From the NCBI GenBank assembly GCA_038363925.1, contig JAQQWL010000001.1, positions 2,108,001 to 2,172,000 on the forward strand: a DNA stretch of 64,000 nucleotides, read 5' to 3'. A program made the translations under genes and the position numbers. Position 1 is the first letter of the stretch. Every line of letters begins with the position of its first letter. The stretch is from Apiospora phragmitis (taxonomy: Eukaryota > Ascomycota > Sordariomycetes > Amphisphaeriales > Apiosporaceae). Under the pieces are notes generated by a model. It worked only from the letters and a program-made list of their open reading frames with translations. It did no database searches and had not been told where the DNA came from. This document shows, one piece after another, positions 49,106 to 61,502 of the stretch.

Positions 49106-52100
49106 CTACCTTATCTTGACCTTGATGTAAGGCACCTCGACGTCCTCCTCTTTCATGTCCTCGGCCACCATCTCGAAGATGACCTCCTTCTGGTGCTCCG
49201 GAATCGGCTTCTTCGAGATCGTCTCCACCAGCTGGCTGAGCTTCATGCCAAGTCTGTCCTTGAGCTTGGCAGGAGGGAAGAACGAGGCGTACAACAGGCT
49301 CACTCCCGAGCTCAGCATGCTGATGTTGAGGCCACGCTTCTCAAAGCTGTCAATAAGCTCCTTGAGGGTGATGTCCTCCACCTCGAATCGATCCCAGATC
49401 TTGTCCAGCGTCACCTCGCCATCGGGGCCCTGGTATACCACCTTGGGGCTGGCAATCGGCTCGCTGAACCCGAAGAACGGCAACGCCAGGTTGATGAATC
49501 CGTTCTTGTACTGCTCAATGTCCGTCTTGCCATCGATGATCTTGTAAAGTTCCAGAACCACCAAGCCCGTCACAAGAGCCGTAGTGGTGGCGATAGCCGG
49601 GATGATCTTGCCGGCAATGAACTTGGTCTTGTGACGATCGGCTTGCTCGATCTTGTAGTTCTCGGCGCGCAGGTTGCTTGCCGACGTGATGAAGTCAATG
49701 TGGTGGTTGGTGTCATCGTCCTTCTCAAACTCGACCGGAGTCAACTTGAAACCAGCCATCTTGTTAGGCGCCGGAAGACTCTCGGTGAGCTTCTGAAGCT
49801 CCCCTTCGTCGTCAAAGCCAGTGTTGGCACTCGGATCCTAGATTTTAGTCAATTAGTCAAGCTGAACAGCCAATAATCAAAGTTCGTCACTTCTACTTAC
49901 CGGATCGCTGTCCTTCTCCTGGATCTTGACGCCCGAGTCGGGAGAGAAGTCGGGCACAATCATGTTCTCGAGCACCTTAAGGTACGTGTCCTTGTTGACG
50001 CCACTCGCGTTGATGTTGTAGTTAAATGCGTGCAGGTTGGCAGCAGAAACAACGAAGCCGAAGTGAGTCGGGTTCTTGGGGTCAAACTTCAATGGATCAG
50101 GAGCTCGCTTGGGGCCGGACCAGAATGGCTGGCCACTGGACGAAGTCGAATCCTTGGGGAAGTTGTACAAAAGCTGTTGGATCGCGTTGTTATACTGCTT
50201 CTCAAACAACATGCGTGCCCAGATGATGCAGTCCTCGAAGCTGAGAGGCTTGTCTGACACAAGGTAATCCCGGAGCATCTCCAGGGTAGCCTTCTCGTTG
50301 CCGCCCTGCTTCAAGGTGGTTTCCAAGTAGTTGGTCTGTGTCAAATACAGGTTGACCGTCTCGGCAGACTTAACAAACGAGGTCTCGAAGAGCTCACGTG
50401 CCCATGCGATCGTGTGTTCGATCTTGTTGGGGAAACTCCTCAGGGTACACATGGGGAACGACTCCTCGGGCGGGTCGTGAGAAGAAGAGTAAGACTCGGT
50501 AAGCTTGGGGAGGACGACTTGAGTGTTGCCCTTGGTGCCCAGAGTACCGCTCTCCAGCAGTGGCTTGTGGAAGAAGACGCATCTACGGTCAACGTAGGTA
50601 CGGGCCTCGACGTTGTCCAACGCATTGGTAACACCGTCCAAGGCGTTCCAGAAATCCTCATTGAAGAGATGCTCGGTTTCAGGGCTAACACGGTCCTTCA
50701 TGCATTCAATATGGCCGACGAGGTCGGGGTTCATTGCCTGCACGGCCTTGGCTGCGCAGTCACTCTTCATCTGGCCGACATCCTTGGGTCGGAATAAGAA
50801 CTGCCGGTTGAGGTTACTCTTCTCGATCGAGTCCATATCGGTAATGGTAACCTTGCCCTTGGGGCCTACACCAAGACCAATCATGGCCCAGTTCTTCAGC
50901 ATCTCACAACCAATGGCGCCTGCACCGACAAGGAACTGCTTCATGTTCGCTATCTTCTCCTGGTACTCTCTTCCGAAAACGGCAATCTGGCCGTCATAGC
51001 GAGACCCCATGGGCTTGCACAACTCCTCAGACCGCTTTGTGCTGGTAGGGAGTGACTCTAACGAATCCAGGTAGAACCATTGCTGAATGGGGTTGAACTT
51101 GCCCGACACAGCCTTGAGGACTTCCTGGGCGGTCAAGCCTCCAAACAGAGCAGCCATGGGGCTCAGATCACCAGCTGCCTGGTAACTGAGCTCCTTGATC
51201 AGCTTCTCGTCAAGCTCGACTTCCAGCTTCTGTTGTTCCACGAAGGTCTTGGCCGAGGCAAGGAGGACGGTTGCATCTTCCTCGTTCATTGGCCGGGGCA
51301 TGCGTCCTTGTGCCTGAGTAAAGGCATGCAGAGCCTCGAAGCCCACGTGCAGTTGCTGAGGACGGTCAAACTTGGCAAAGTCCGACATGACGAATTCGGG
51401 CTCCCTCATGGCGGTTGAGATAGTCTTGAAGTTCATAACCTTGGGCATCTTGACCTGCTGGTAAAGACCACCTCGCTTGTACTGGCCCAAACCTGACACA
51501 TCCCCAATGGAGAAGGTATAGGGGCCCTTGACTGTAACCTTTCGAGGCTCGCCGCCGTTCAAGGCTTCCATTCCTTCGACCTCCGTGAAGGTCACGTAAT
51601 CACCATCTTCCAACCCATGTCGCGTCTCATCGAGGGCCGATACCAAGCCTTCCTCGTCAATACCGGCAACGATGCCGTTGACAGGGTTTTCGCCGGTTGG
51701 GTCCAAGCAAGTGAACTTCTCGCCGAAATCGCAGAAAATGGATCCGAATAAACCGAAAGTGTCCGCGCACACGACGTAGATGCCTTTAGAGTGGCAGTAG
51801 TCGCCGATGGCGAGTTGTAGGTTGAGAGGGGTGTCGGTCAAGACGACGACCTGGTATTTGTCGAACTGGGAGAGGTTCTCACCGAGCCCAGCGGACTGGT
51901 GAACACTCACGGGGGTGTAGGCGTTCAGCTCAGCGACACGCGGGGCAGTGACGGCATCTCGGGGCTTGCCGACGTCCTCGGGACGCAGGAAGAACTGTGA
52001 AGAGAGATCGGGCAGAGTAACCGGAGTGGGGTCGTAAAGCGTCAAACTCTTGACACCAGCAAGCGCGATGTTCTTGGCGATCTCGACACCCAGGCCCTTC

Positions 52101-52474
52101 ATGCCCACAATCAGGACGTTGGATGCGCCCATCCGTCGCATGGCCTCGTGGCCTAGGACATAGAGCTGTCGGCTGTAGAGGGACTCATCGATCTCGGACT
52201 TGCCCACTACCGAATCATCAACCTGCACCCGGGTCACGAGGTCGACCTGGGGCGGCGTCGGGGTGGTCATGCTGGTGTCCTGCAAGTAGAAGATGCGGTT
52301 AGTGTTGATTCTTGCGAAGCGGCGGCAGGGTCGGCTTGGCAGTGCACCAGCTAGCCATGGCGCTCCAAGACAAAATCCTTCACCAGGCCAAAATCAAGAG
52401 ATAGCATGAAAGGCATAGAGGGGACGGGAGCGTAGCAATGACGAAGCACGAGGGACTGAAGGACTTACCGACAT
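49106..52474 (-). CDS. UBA1: Ubiquitin-activating enzyme E1
   Basis: Essential enzyme that adenylates ubiquitin with ATP, loads it as a thioester on its catalytic Cys, and passes it to E2 enzymes. Three exons: 52474-52469 (only MS), 52279-49901 and 49837-49106, giving 1038 residues in one frame. The inactive adenylation half starts [20 protein letters not shown] with [17 protein letters not shown]. The active adenylation half has [20 protein letters not shown] and [20 protein letters not shown]. The catalytic Cys is residue 613 in [20 protein letters not shown], close to yeast Cys600. The C-terminal ubiquitin-fold domain that recruits E2s ends [10 protein letters not shown]. The tiny first exon and 189-base first intron (52280-52468) are supported by clean splice sites and a consistent phase; translation from the internal Met6 would lose almost nothing. 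Confidence 0.96.
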
Positions 52475-53974
52475 GACTCTTTTGGGGGAGAGAGGCGTGT
52501 CTCCGTTCGAGAGCTTACGCTTCCCCAGCTTGGCAGTATGCACTTTCTCTCAAGCTGCTAGCGCTTGAGAAAAAGGCGGTCGTGGATCGAAAGAGGAAAA
52601 AAGTCGTGAGATTCGTGTGGTGCAAATGCGGTCCAATCAACAGACCATGTAGATGTTGTTTTCGCGGAAAGCTGGATGGGGAGATGGATAGATGGTATAT
52701 GTAAGGAAGCGTTTGTTGCTGGATTGGAGCTCCGTATGGAGGTGTGTTGTCGAGTCGAGGATAATCAATCACCCCACCACCTAACTCACTACGTACTTGG
52801 GGTACCTGCTCTGCCCGCCTTCAAAAAAGCGGCGAGTAAGGAGCACTTGCACTAATGACGTATCTTCAGGCAGATTTTGACATGGGGACATCTATTATCA
52901 ATCAATCAACAAATAAAGCAAATCAAAGAGCATCATATTCAATGTTCTGTTGGACCAAGAGTGATTTGACTCATTCTTCGGGCTGCAGTCGCGTTTCTAG
53001 AACGAGCTTCCTATCAATTACCAAGCCGCCTATGTGGTTATGCGCTTGCCTTATGCACCTGAGGCCTTACGGTTAGGCCTTACGGTTAGGTGCGACACCA
53101 GCTCCGCGTTCGATGAGGGATTGCGGAAGCCTTAACCATGCTTCTTCTGCATACCATCCATCCACTGTACACGTTACCACGCAGGCACGAGTGATCTGTG
53201 GCGAAATGCAGAGCCTCCATCTATTATGAGTTGCAGCCATGTGTGGATTCATCGACTGGAATCTACTACACCATCGAGGTATCTAAATCCACGATTTACT
53301 GTTTTCAAGCTCATCAAGTGTTGTCATTACCAGAGAGTCCATTCGTACCATTAAAACGTGATATTGTTCATTTCAACTTCACCAAGTGGCTTTTCAACTA
53401 AACAGCATCTGCACTTGACGCCAGACTGTCCTAACTTCAACCATTCTCAACCTCGCCATTATACTCCCGAGACCTGAACAGAATCCAGATCCCCCCCCCC
53501 TATCATGCTGCCGAATTATATAACCGCCAACACCAGCCGGTGTGGCCCAGAAGATTAACATCGAAGTGTATATATGTATATCCATGCTCACTTTCCAATA
53601 AGTCCTCATTTCTCGTATCTCACCCATCCATTTCCGATCATAAACATTCGTGTATATCGCGAAGAGTGAGGTGCAAACCAGGGGTATCCATCCTTCTAAC
53701 CAAATGTGCGCGCCGCAAAGGGACTCTGTCGTAAGGATCGTGCCATACGGGTATCATATTCCGGAACAAGGGAAAGAAAGAAAAATACCAAAAGCCTCCA
53801 ATCTAAATGCCTGACCTAAAGAGTGTGTAGAGTCCCATGTGCTGCTTACGCGCTGCCTTTCCCAAAAAGGCTATGCCGTAAAAGAGCGTGGTAGATACAT
53901 TTAAATCATAAGTTCGTGAAGGAGTGATGGGGAATTAGTGCTAGCTAATATGTTCAAACATTAATATAGATTCA
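52475..53974. other. Intergenic region between the cell-wall protein 3' end and UBA1
   Basis: 1.5 kb with the UBA1 promoter. Contains a 13-bp perfect tandem pair (AGGCCTTACGGTT at 53062-53074 and 53075-53087) and a C10 run at 53491-53500. No convincing gene. Confidence 0.5.
53062..53087. repeat. Perfect 2 x 13-bp tandem duplication
   Basis: AGGCCTTACGGTT occurs twice in direct succession, followed by AGG. A small local duplication with no obvious function. Confidence 0.8.
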
Positions 53975-56900
53975 TTAGAATGCGAAGATCGCGGCAAAGA
54001 TGGTTAACAGCAGGGGTCCAGTGCCTGGAGATGTCGCAAATCGAGACGCGGCCGACCCTGTGACCGTTGCGATTGCACTTGTTGTCGGGATGGTGGAAGA
54101 GCTGACAACGGGTGTACTCGAAGGGCTGGAGCTAGTTACCGGAACCATTGCGCTACTATCACTGCCCTTACTAGGACTGGGACTGGGACTAAGGCCAGGG
54201 CTGGTGCTGATACCGGCGCTGGTGGTGGTGGTGGTGGTACCGGCGCTGGTGATGGTTGTTGGTGAAGCAGATGTTGAGCTGCTCGTAGTAGTAGGTGTAG
54301 CTGTAGAGGCGGCACTGGTTGTCGTAGAAGTAGGGGTCGCCGTGGAGCTGGGGCTGGTAGTCGTGGTCGGAGTTGCAGACGATGGTGTGGAGGAAGAGGA
54401 AGGAGTAGGGGAAGAAGTAGGCGACGTGGAGGTTGGAGATGGGGTACTGGTTGGGGAGGTAGTGGTGCGGGTGGTCGACGTAAACTCAACAATGGACGTA
54501 TCTGTGTTGGTTGGCTGCTGGGAAACTGTGGAACGAGTTTGCATGCTTGTAACGTCCGCAATGGCCGACGAGCTTCCAGATTGCACCACGCCAGCCCTGG
54601 TCTCACTGCAAAAGTCAAGATATTGGCTAAAGTAAGGCTGAAGCCCGCGTGCGTTGGTGGTTTTTAATTCGGACCTATGCGCTTCGGAGCAAGCGTCGCA
54701 AGTCTCTTTCAGTTGGTTGAAATCAGAGTCTGGCTTGCACAGCTGCGGCCCCTTGCCAATCTTTTGGGCTTCAAGGTACGCGTTGTTGCAGTTGACATAA
54801 CACAAGGCGGGGATGGCATCTTGGGATACGTCGCCTGACTGCCTCAACCGCAAGACTGGCGATCGCTTCACGTAGGTCGGCACAGCTGCACCATAGGTGG
54901 ATGCGGGCGGGTACCTTGTGATGGAGGTTTGAGATTCCCAATTGCCCGTGGTGAATGTGGATGTAACCTCTTGGCCGGCCGGATCCTTACATGTTGTCGT
55001 GGCGAGCTCACTTTCGAAAATGTCGTAGCTCAACCCGAAAGCAATTGGTGGCAGGTTGTAATAGCCTTCGGTAGGTGGGTAATAGCCTGTCTCCTCAGGT
55101 TCCCAAGTCACGTTCCGGTATTCTGGCGCGTCGATGCAGTAGGCTCGGCTCTCACATACATATTCTTTCGCGGGAGGCTCAGCCCACATGGCACATCCAG
55201 CTGGCTTTGGCGGGGAGCAAATCTTGCCAGGCACGCAGCCCCATGTCAAGTCTGAAGTGACATTGTAGGCTGGTAGATTCAGATTTGGAGCATTGGTAGG
55301 AGCAGCGCACACAGAAGCAGCCGTAACGGTTGCAGTGAGAGTGAGTGGAGGCACGACGATAGTTGTGGTTAAGATGGAAGTCGTGCTTAACTCCGTAATG
55401 GTCACAAGCGAGATGACCGTCGATCCAGGAAGCGTAGTTATTGACCCGGGCAGCGTCGTTACCGATCCCGGCAGTGTGGTTATCGAGCCCGGAAGTGTTA
55501 TCACCGAGCCTGGCAGTGTGTTCACTGATCCCGGCAGTGTGGTCACTGATCCCGGCAGTGTGGTCACCGATCCAGGTAAAGTGGTCACTGACCCAGGAAG
55601 TGTTGTTACAGAGCCCGAAGCTGTGACTGTAGTGGGTGGCAGAGTAGTTGTAATTGGTGGCAGAGTAATTGTACTTGGTGGCAGAGTTGTTGTGACTGGT
55701 GGCAGAGTTGTTGTGATTGGTGGCAGAGTTGTTGTAATTGGTGGCAGAGTTGACACCGATACCACTGTCGCGGTTGAGGCAGGGAGTGTCGACACCGATA
55801 CCAATGTCTCGGTTGAGGCAGGGAGCGTTGACACCACAGTTGTGGCAACAATCTCTGTCGTAGTGTACGTAGAAAACACCGAGTCAGTGGTCACAAACGT
55901 CGTTGTGTACGTCGACACAGAAGTGGTAGTGGTGGTGTCCGTGATGTTCCGCGTGGCTGTAGTAGTGTCCGTTAAACTACGCGTAATTGTAGCCGTGTCC
56001 GTGATCGTGTCAGTCGCGGTCGTGGCGGAGACAGACACGGACACTTCTGTCTTGACAACAGTAACAGGCATCGTAGTTGTCACTGTCTCGGTCACAGTTG
56101 ACCACTTGGTGCTCACGACACAAGTAGTAGGCTTATCATGGCAGCCCTTCGTGCAAGCTGCAGTCATGCCATACTCCGTAGGGTAGTCCGTCGGATAACC
56201 CCAGGGTGTTGGTGTTGGTGTTGGTGACCCTGCACAGATAGTGACATAGTACGGATATGACTGTAGAGATTAGCGTGGGACTTCACAATTGCTGAAAGCC
56301 TAGTTTGACTTACTGTCGTGACTGTAAGTGTAGTTGTTTTCGTGGATACTTTTGTGATAACATGCGTGATATGATCCGCCGACGCCGTTATTCTACTTCC
56401 AGTCAGTCAGGCTCCCACTTCAGTTCTCGTATCATGGGGCCATACGTTTTTGTCTTTGTATTAGTTGTGGCTATTGTAGATCTGTCATCAAGGTTAGCGC
56501 TGCACTTAAGTGTTTGGCACCGAAGTCATACCGTTCCGTGGTGTAGACGGTCACGTAGCAAGTTACAGACGAAACTGAAGTTTCCGTCTCCGTCTCCGTC
56601 GTCGTTTCAGTCTTAGTTTTGGTAGTGGTTGAGACCGCGGTGATTGTGACCGTGCTGACCTCCGTGACAGTAGAGTCGCCAGCAGGGGCGGAGCATCCAG
56701 CCGTCGAGCTTGACGACGAGGCCTTTGACGAAACAACCGAAGAGCTTGCGGTCGAGGAAGTATATGATACCTTGCTTGTCGAAGGCGGCGAGGTTGGGTA
56801 CTTGGACGGTGCCTTGCTTGTTGAAGTTGGCGAGCTTGATACCGCTCTTGAAGTCGGGCTTGATGTTGTTATGACCGAGCTCGTGACAATTGTACTGATG

Positions 56901-57085
56901 ACAGTAGATGATGCAGGGCAGTTTGTGATATAAGAGCTGCACTTTATCACGGTGGAATATGATGTAGTCGTAACAGTAATAACTGTTGTACCACCGCCAC
57001 CGTACTGCCTGGCTTCAACGCTGGCCGCCGCAAACACAGCAAGTGGCATGGCCGCCAAAGCCCACAATCGCCTTCCAGCAACCAT
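53975..57085 (-). CDS. Thr/Ser-rich repeat cell-wall protein, probably GPI-anchored (adhesin-like)
   Basis: Secreted wall protein of 972 residues, no enzyme domain recognised. Exons are 57085-56532, 56392-56314 and 56260-53975, in one frame. The signal peptide is MVAGRRLWALAAMPLAVFAA. It is followed by Thr/Ser-rich blocks with STVTxTxTVT-type motifs, heavy O-glycosylation candidates, then two arrays of 7-residue repeats: about six TTTLPP(I/V) units and about ten GSVTTLP units. A Cys-containing central region (SDLTWGCVPGKICSPPKPAG, VCESRAYCIDAPEYRN, LCYVNCNNAYLEAQKIGKGP, TCDACSEAHRSE) may be a folded domain. A long Ser/Thr/Pro linker leads to a hydrophobic end (TGPLLLTIFAAIFAF) expected to be replaced by a GPI anchor. 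Likely a stalked surface protein or adhesin. The repeat number may vary between strains. Confidence 0.85.
55427..55755 (-). repeat. Coding minisatellite: two arrays of 21-bp (7-residue) repeats
   Basis: Within the wall-protein gene, about ten units encoding GSVTTLP (55427-55620) are next to about six units encoding TTTLPP plus I/V/S (55625-55755). Units differ by synonymous and conservative changes. Both arrays share the TLP core and 21-base period, so one may derive from the other. Confidence 0.85.
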
Positions 57086-59549
57086 TGCAACGAATGTATG
57101 TCTTGGCCTTGTTATACAATATTTGACCTTTGCGAGAGCCCTTGATGACGAACGAGTGTTGGTGGGACACCGCTGATAGAGGGAATACAACTGGCTTCTC
57201 TGCCGAAGAAGGTTGGGGGTGAGGGCCTGCTGCAACGGAACGAGTGCCCCTTCAGATGTATATAGCTCTCCACATGAGATTTCTCCGAGTCAGCTCTAAG
57301 CCTCGCTGCAGGATGCGGCTTCGGAGCAACCAATGGGAGAATATATTGGGAGCTGTGCTGGTAAAGAGAGTAAGTAACAAACGATGGTGGCAAGCCAACG
57401 CACAAGTTGTTCCGCTGACGCTCTAGCGAGATGCCCAAGCAGGTTACAAAGCCTGTCCCAAGGTAAGCACCAACAACACCAAGAGAGGGATAGAGGGGAC
57501 CGAGCCGGAACTCAGCTTCTTGTAAGTTTGTGGAGCGAGGGGAGGTGAATAAGGCTGCTGGCCGGCAACATGGCGTACAAACCTGCAGGGGATGTCTACT
57601 AGACGGTATACCGGGACATGGTTGCACAGAGCTAGCTCTCCGTCAACTCATTGCATACGAAAGGTACCCCACAGAGACAGAATGTAACCAGAAATCCTTG
57701 CTCATGGAACCTCGGGTTGGGACACGTACTATGTGATGACTACTACGCTACTCCCACTTTTACTGCCGGTCCGGATACCATCAGCGGCTGGCCAGGCCAC
57801 GATTCTAGGCCTGGAACCCGACTCTCTGCTCATCAGTGATGTGTGAACGGGTATGCCGGGAAAGCTGGTAGACAAGCAAATTACTTGTTAGGTCCAAGTA
57901 CTGCTCCGGTCTTGTTATCCATCGCACCAGACGTGGGATTTTTCATGGGTTATCTGTGTAGTTCATTGGCAGACTTGATGACAGGTTAGAATTGTCACCT
58001 GAGCTTGGCACTTTGACGAATTGTGATCTTTTAAGCCGTGTGGAAAGCCACGTCCAATACAGAAAGGGACTGCACTTGTGTGTTGGGTGGGCTCTCTATG
58101 AAAGAGAATGGTGAGATGCAAAGGTACCCGGTTCGGTATAAGTTGAGCAACGCTTACACCCAAGTTTTGACCGGGATTCTTTGCACGAAGCCGCTAGACG
58201 ATGCGGCTTTATGGCGTCGAGTGATAGTGTAAACAAGCATCCCCAAAGACGGGATAGACGATAAGTTCACTTTCGAATCGGGATCCAGAACAGGCTCCAG
58301 GACGAGACACGAGTACCTCCAACGTAATCGATTCACAAACATGGTGGCATCGCTACATAGTCCTTGGGCAGCATGGAGTAAGCCGAAGGGAAAAGGTCCC
58401 AATGGATCAAGCCGCGGCACACTAGATCACACCATGAGATTTCAAATGGCCAGTGGATGAATAGGGAAGGTGGCTCCATCCCCATTACCCATTCTAGGCC
58501 ATCCTCAGTATCGAAAACTTAATTGTCTCGTCTATTTGGGCAAGAATCGTCGCTTTCGAGGGTAATGAATATGGATATGTCCGTCTCTGCAGGAAAACCC
58601 GCCCGACTGCCGCCATAGAGAGAACGGGAGGGTAGTAGTCCCCCTCTCGCTTCACAAGGTAACAAATTAGCTAGGCAAAAAGCGAGGGCGAGAAACCCCT
58701 CTCGATGCCGATGGGTGTGGTGACATAAGTGATGCGGTATTCGAAAATTCGTATCGGGCCAGGGCGGCTTGGCTACTGCATGTCTGCATGCCGGGCAAAA
58801 GAGGTATGTGTATGCAGCAGGCAAGCCAAGTTACTGCCGGCTGACTGGCCCGGTCGAGGCTGGGAGGCAGTGGGAGCGGAGAAGGTGTTGGTGGTGAGTG
58901 AGATTGTCAGATTGAACCAACCGGCAAGGGTTGCAAGGCGGGGTGGGTGACTGGGCGATATTGTCTGCTGCAGGTGGACGTTCCGGTTCTCGAAGCTCAG
59001 CCTTCTCAGACCTACATGTACTCCTTCCTCCCTCAACAGCATCAGCATGATCGGGACAACATCTTTTCACTTTCTCTTTTCTTTTCTTTTCCCCTCGTGA
59101 TGGGCCGAGACCAACGCCATATTCAAACTGCCTGAAGCCTCACAAAAGATGAAGAGGTCAGGACTCAGCATTCAGCTACTCCATACACTCTATAATGTTA
59201 GGTGGTGTAAGAAGCAAGGGATCAGGCAGACATGTAGGGGAGGAAGTCAAAAATAGCTCCGTCTACTACAACGGTCCCTTTGGTGACAGCTGCCTCGCTG
59301 CCTAGCTGCCTAGGGGGGTCACTTTATCGTGCGGGGCTTCGTTGGTAACACCAAAATCTGACCAAGCCCCTGCTGGTTATATGTACGTCTTCGAATAGCG
59401 TGGCCCCGAGCTGGGGTTTCTCCCCAAGTTCTGGTCAAGTGATTGGCCAATTCTCCGGGAACCGGGAAGGTGGGGACATGTTGTTGGTGTTTGTGCCATC
59501 CTGCGAACCTGCGAGCGATCAGGACTGGAGCCACCCATCGGACAACATA

Positions 59550-60133
59550 CAGGTGTTACCCCTGTTAATAGATATGGGGGAAAGTAGAAATGTTGGGGTT
59601 AATGCATAAATTTTGGCCGGCAGCTCAGTTTTTGGTGGCCTAATAGATAAATCAGATAACAGATATGCATTCTGAAAATATCTGATTACAGGGGTCCGCA
59701 CAGGGGGGGTTCAGATCCCTGTATAGCCGATGTACAGGCTGATTTTAGGTGTAGAATCTGACCTTTTCGGGGTCAACAGAACACCCTCCCCCTCCCCTCC
59801 CCCCAATCACCACCAGCACCACTATATGCATATAGCACCACCGCATACAGCACCACCGCATACAGCACCATCGCATACGGTCAAATACCGTTATCGTGGT
59901 TAATCTCATCGCAATTAGTGCTGTTGGCGGTGCTATTAGCGGTGCTATATGCGGTAGTGCTGTATGTGGTGGTGCTGTTTGTAGTGGTGCAGAATTAAGG
60001 CCATTTTAGGTACGAAATGCACCAAATATGATGCCCCACTTAAAGTCACGTGCGAGCCCCTAAGTAGATATGTTAGGGATAACGCATAAATATTCGTTGG
60101 ATAAGTCTCATCTATTAACAGGGGTAACCACTA
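59550..60133. mobile_element. MITE-like element with 24-bp terminal inverted repeats and TA flanks
   Basis: The ends 59550-59573 and 60110-60133 are inverted repeats of 24 bases with 21 matches, 19 of them contiguous (GTTACCCCTGTTAATAGAT). TA lies just outside both ends (59548-59549, 60134-60135), the target duplication expected for Tc1/mariner-type transposons. The 584-bp interior has no open frame for a transposase, so it would be non-autonomous (a MITE). Inside is a 30-bp subterminal direct repeat (59582-59611 and 60062-60091, 26 matches) and a large inverted minisatellite (59806-59991). No other copy is visible in the window. Confidence 0.68.
59806..59991. repeat. Inverted minisatellite of 15-bp CAGCACCACCGCATA units
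   Basis: The left arm (about 59806-59880) has several units like CAGCACCACCGCATA. The right arm (about 59927-59991) has the reverse complement (TATGCGGTAGTGCTG-like) repeated several times. A spacer of about 45 bases lies between. The arms could fold into a long imperfect hairpin at the core of the MITE-like element. Confidence 0.8.
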
Positions 60134-61502
60134 TACCACAACCATATCCAAGTACCCCTGCGGGTAAGGCCTAGTGCGACTTCTACATGCCAAGGCTACT
60201 GCTAGGCGCTCGGGTCTGCAGGTGTGGTAGGAAGACGCATTTCAATATTGTAGGGATCGACTGTTACCTTTTCTGCGGTGCATAGTACCAGCAGATATTA
60301 AGTAACCCTCAATCACCCCAGCCACCTACAAGTCGAAGGAAACTTGGACCAATCACCTTCACCCCGTCGTATACTTTCGAGTGGGGCAGACGCAAGTTGA
60401 TATGGGCAAACATACGGTCCTACGGATACGGTCGAGAATGTGAATCAGGTAACTTCCTGCTCTTCATCAGCTGCTGCTCCCGGAATGACGGCTTCCCTGG
60501 CATCCAGGGATTTTTCAAGTTGCTTGACCGTCCTGTCAGCGCCAAGACTCCCGTTATGTGTACCGGGGCGACACAGAAGAAATGGCCTTGTCCTACCAGC
60601 ACTGGAAGCCACATCGAGTGCAATGCCAAACCTCGCCAGGCACCATTCTCCCAGGCATTGGAGATGTTCCACCTGAATTGGTATGCTTCCGCGCCTTTGT
60701 GCAAGTACCTATGGCAATTTCGAACGACAGTTCTCGCCCAGCGACTCTCGTAGTCCATATACGGACTCTGCCTGTTAGTTGTCGAGTGATCAAACGAGGC
60801 TATAATCTCACTTGAAAAGTTTGAGCTCATTGTCTCTCACCATAGTAAGACGGTACCACACCATTTAATATGTTGTGGCAATCTGAGGCCATATCGGATC
60901 AGGCTAGTTCCAGAAACGTGAGCTGACATCCATAGCCACGAAGAATGTCACCTCTGCAAGCCTCGCTCCGCTTGGCTGTCCTGCAGAGATCCTCCGTGCA
61001 GCCGTACTATTGAAAGTCTTGCCCGTTCTGATTTGCTCACTTTGAATTGGGGGGTAGCATGCTCCGGATTCCATTCTGCCATCATCGCCTGTGGAATCTT
61101 TGTTGCGGGCATTTGCCACTACCCATCCTTGTTCGATCGGGCAGCTCTCTGAATGATCTAGGTTATGGCCTTCCGCCATTTCCATACCCACAAAGAAGTC
61201 TTCGAAGCCACTTCCACATCCGTTTTGTGCATCGCTTTGATCTGTCTCGATTCGAAGCGGCACACCCACTCTTGGCCACGTTCGCTCAGCTAATCAGGAG
61301 CAGCCATAGTACATTCCAGCTATTGACAGAACACTCTTTGTTTCGTGATATTGCCTCGAGCAGCTTCTATCAAGGGCATACACGCTTCGAGCCAAACCGC
61401 CCTGTGCCACGTCGTGAGCTTCATTTTGTCTGCTCCTATTCTTGCTCTGCATTATCTCTGTGACCGCATTTATCATCGGTCTTCCCAACCACAACTGTTA
61501 AG

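Larger units (their letters stand above)
57086..61502. other. 4.4 kb intergenic region between wall protein and kelch gene
   Basis: No gene I can support. Open frames up to about 140 codons (for example 60420-60830 minus, 61047-61463 plus) lack recognisable content. The region holds the 584-bp inverted-repeat element at 59550-60133 and the promoters of two divergent genes. Confidence 0.55.

Noticed and set aside
53062..53090. Telomere-like GGTTAGG words
   Set aside because: Only two copies of a 13-bp unit, not a TTAGGG array; a small local duplication.
54000..54635. 211-codon Val/Gly-rich open frame on the plus strand
   Set aside because: Antisense shadow of the Ser/Thr/Pro linker of the wall protein.
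55293..56186. 297-codon open frame on the plus strand with DPGSVV repeats
   Set aside because: It is the antisense shadow of the Thr-rich repeat protein; the 21-bp period keeps the opposite frame open. The minus-strand reading has signal peptide, introns and GPI tail.
60397..61463. Several 110-140-codon open frames on both strands before the kelch gene
   Set aside because: They overlap each other on opposite strands, have no domain or splice pattern, and lie where the kelch promoter and 5' UTR are expected.
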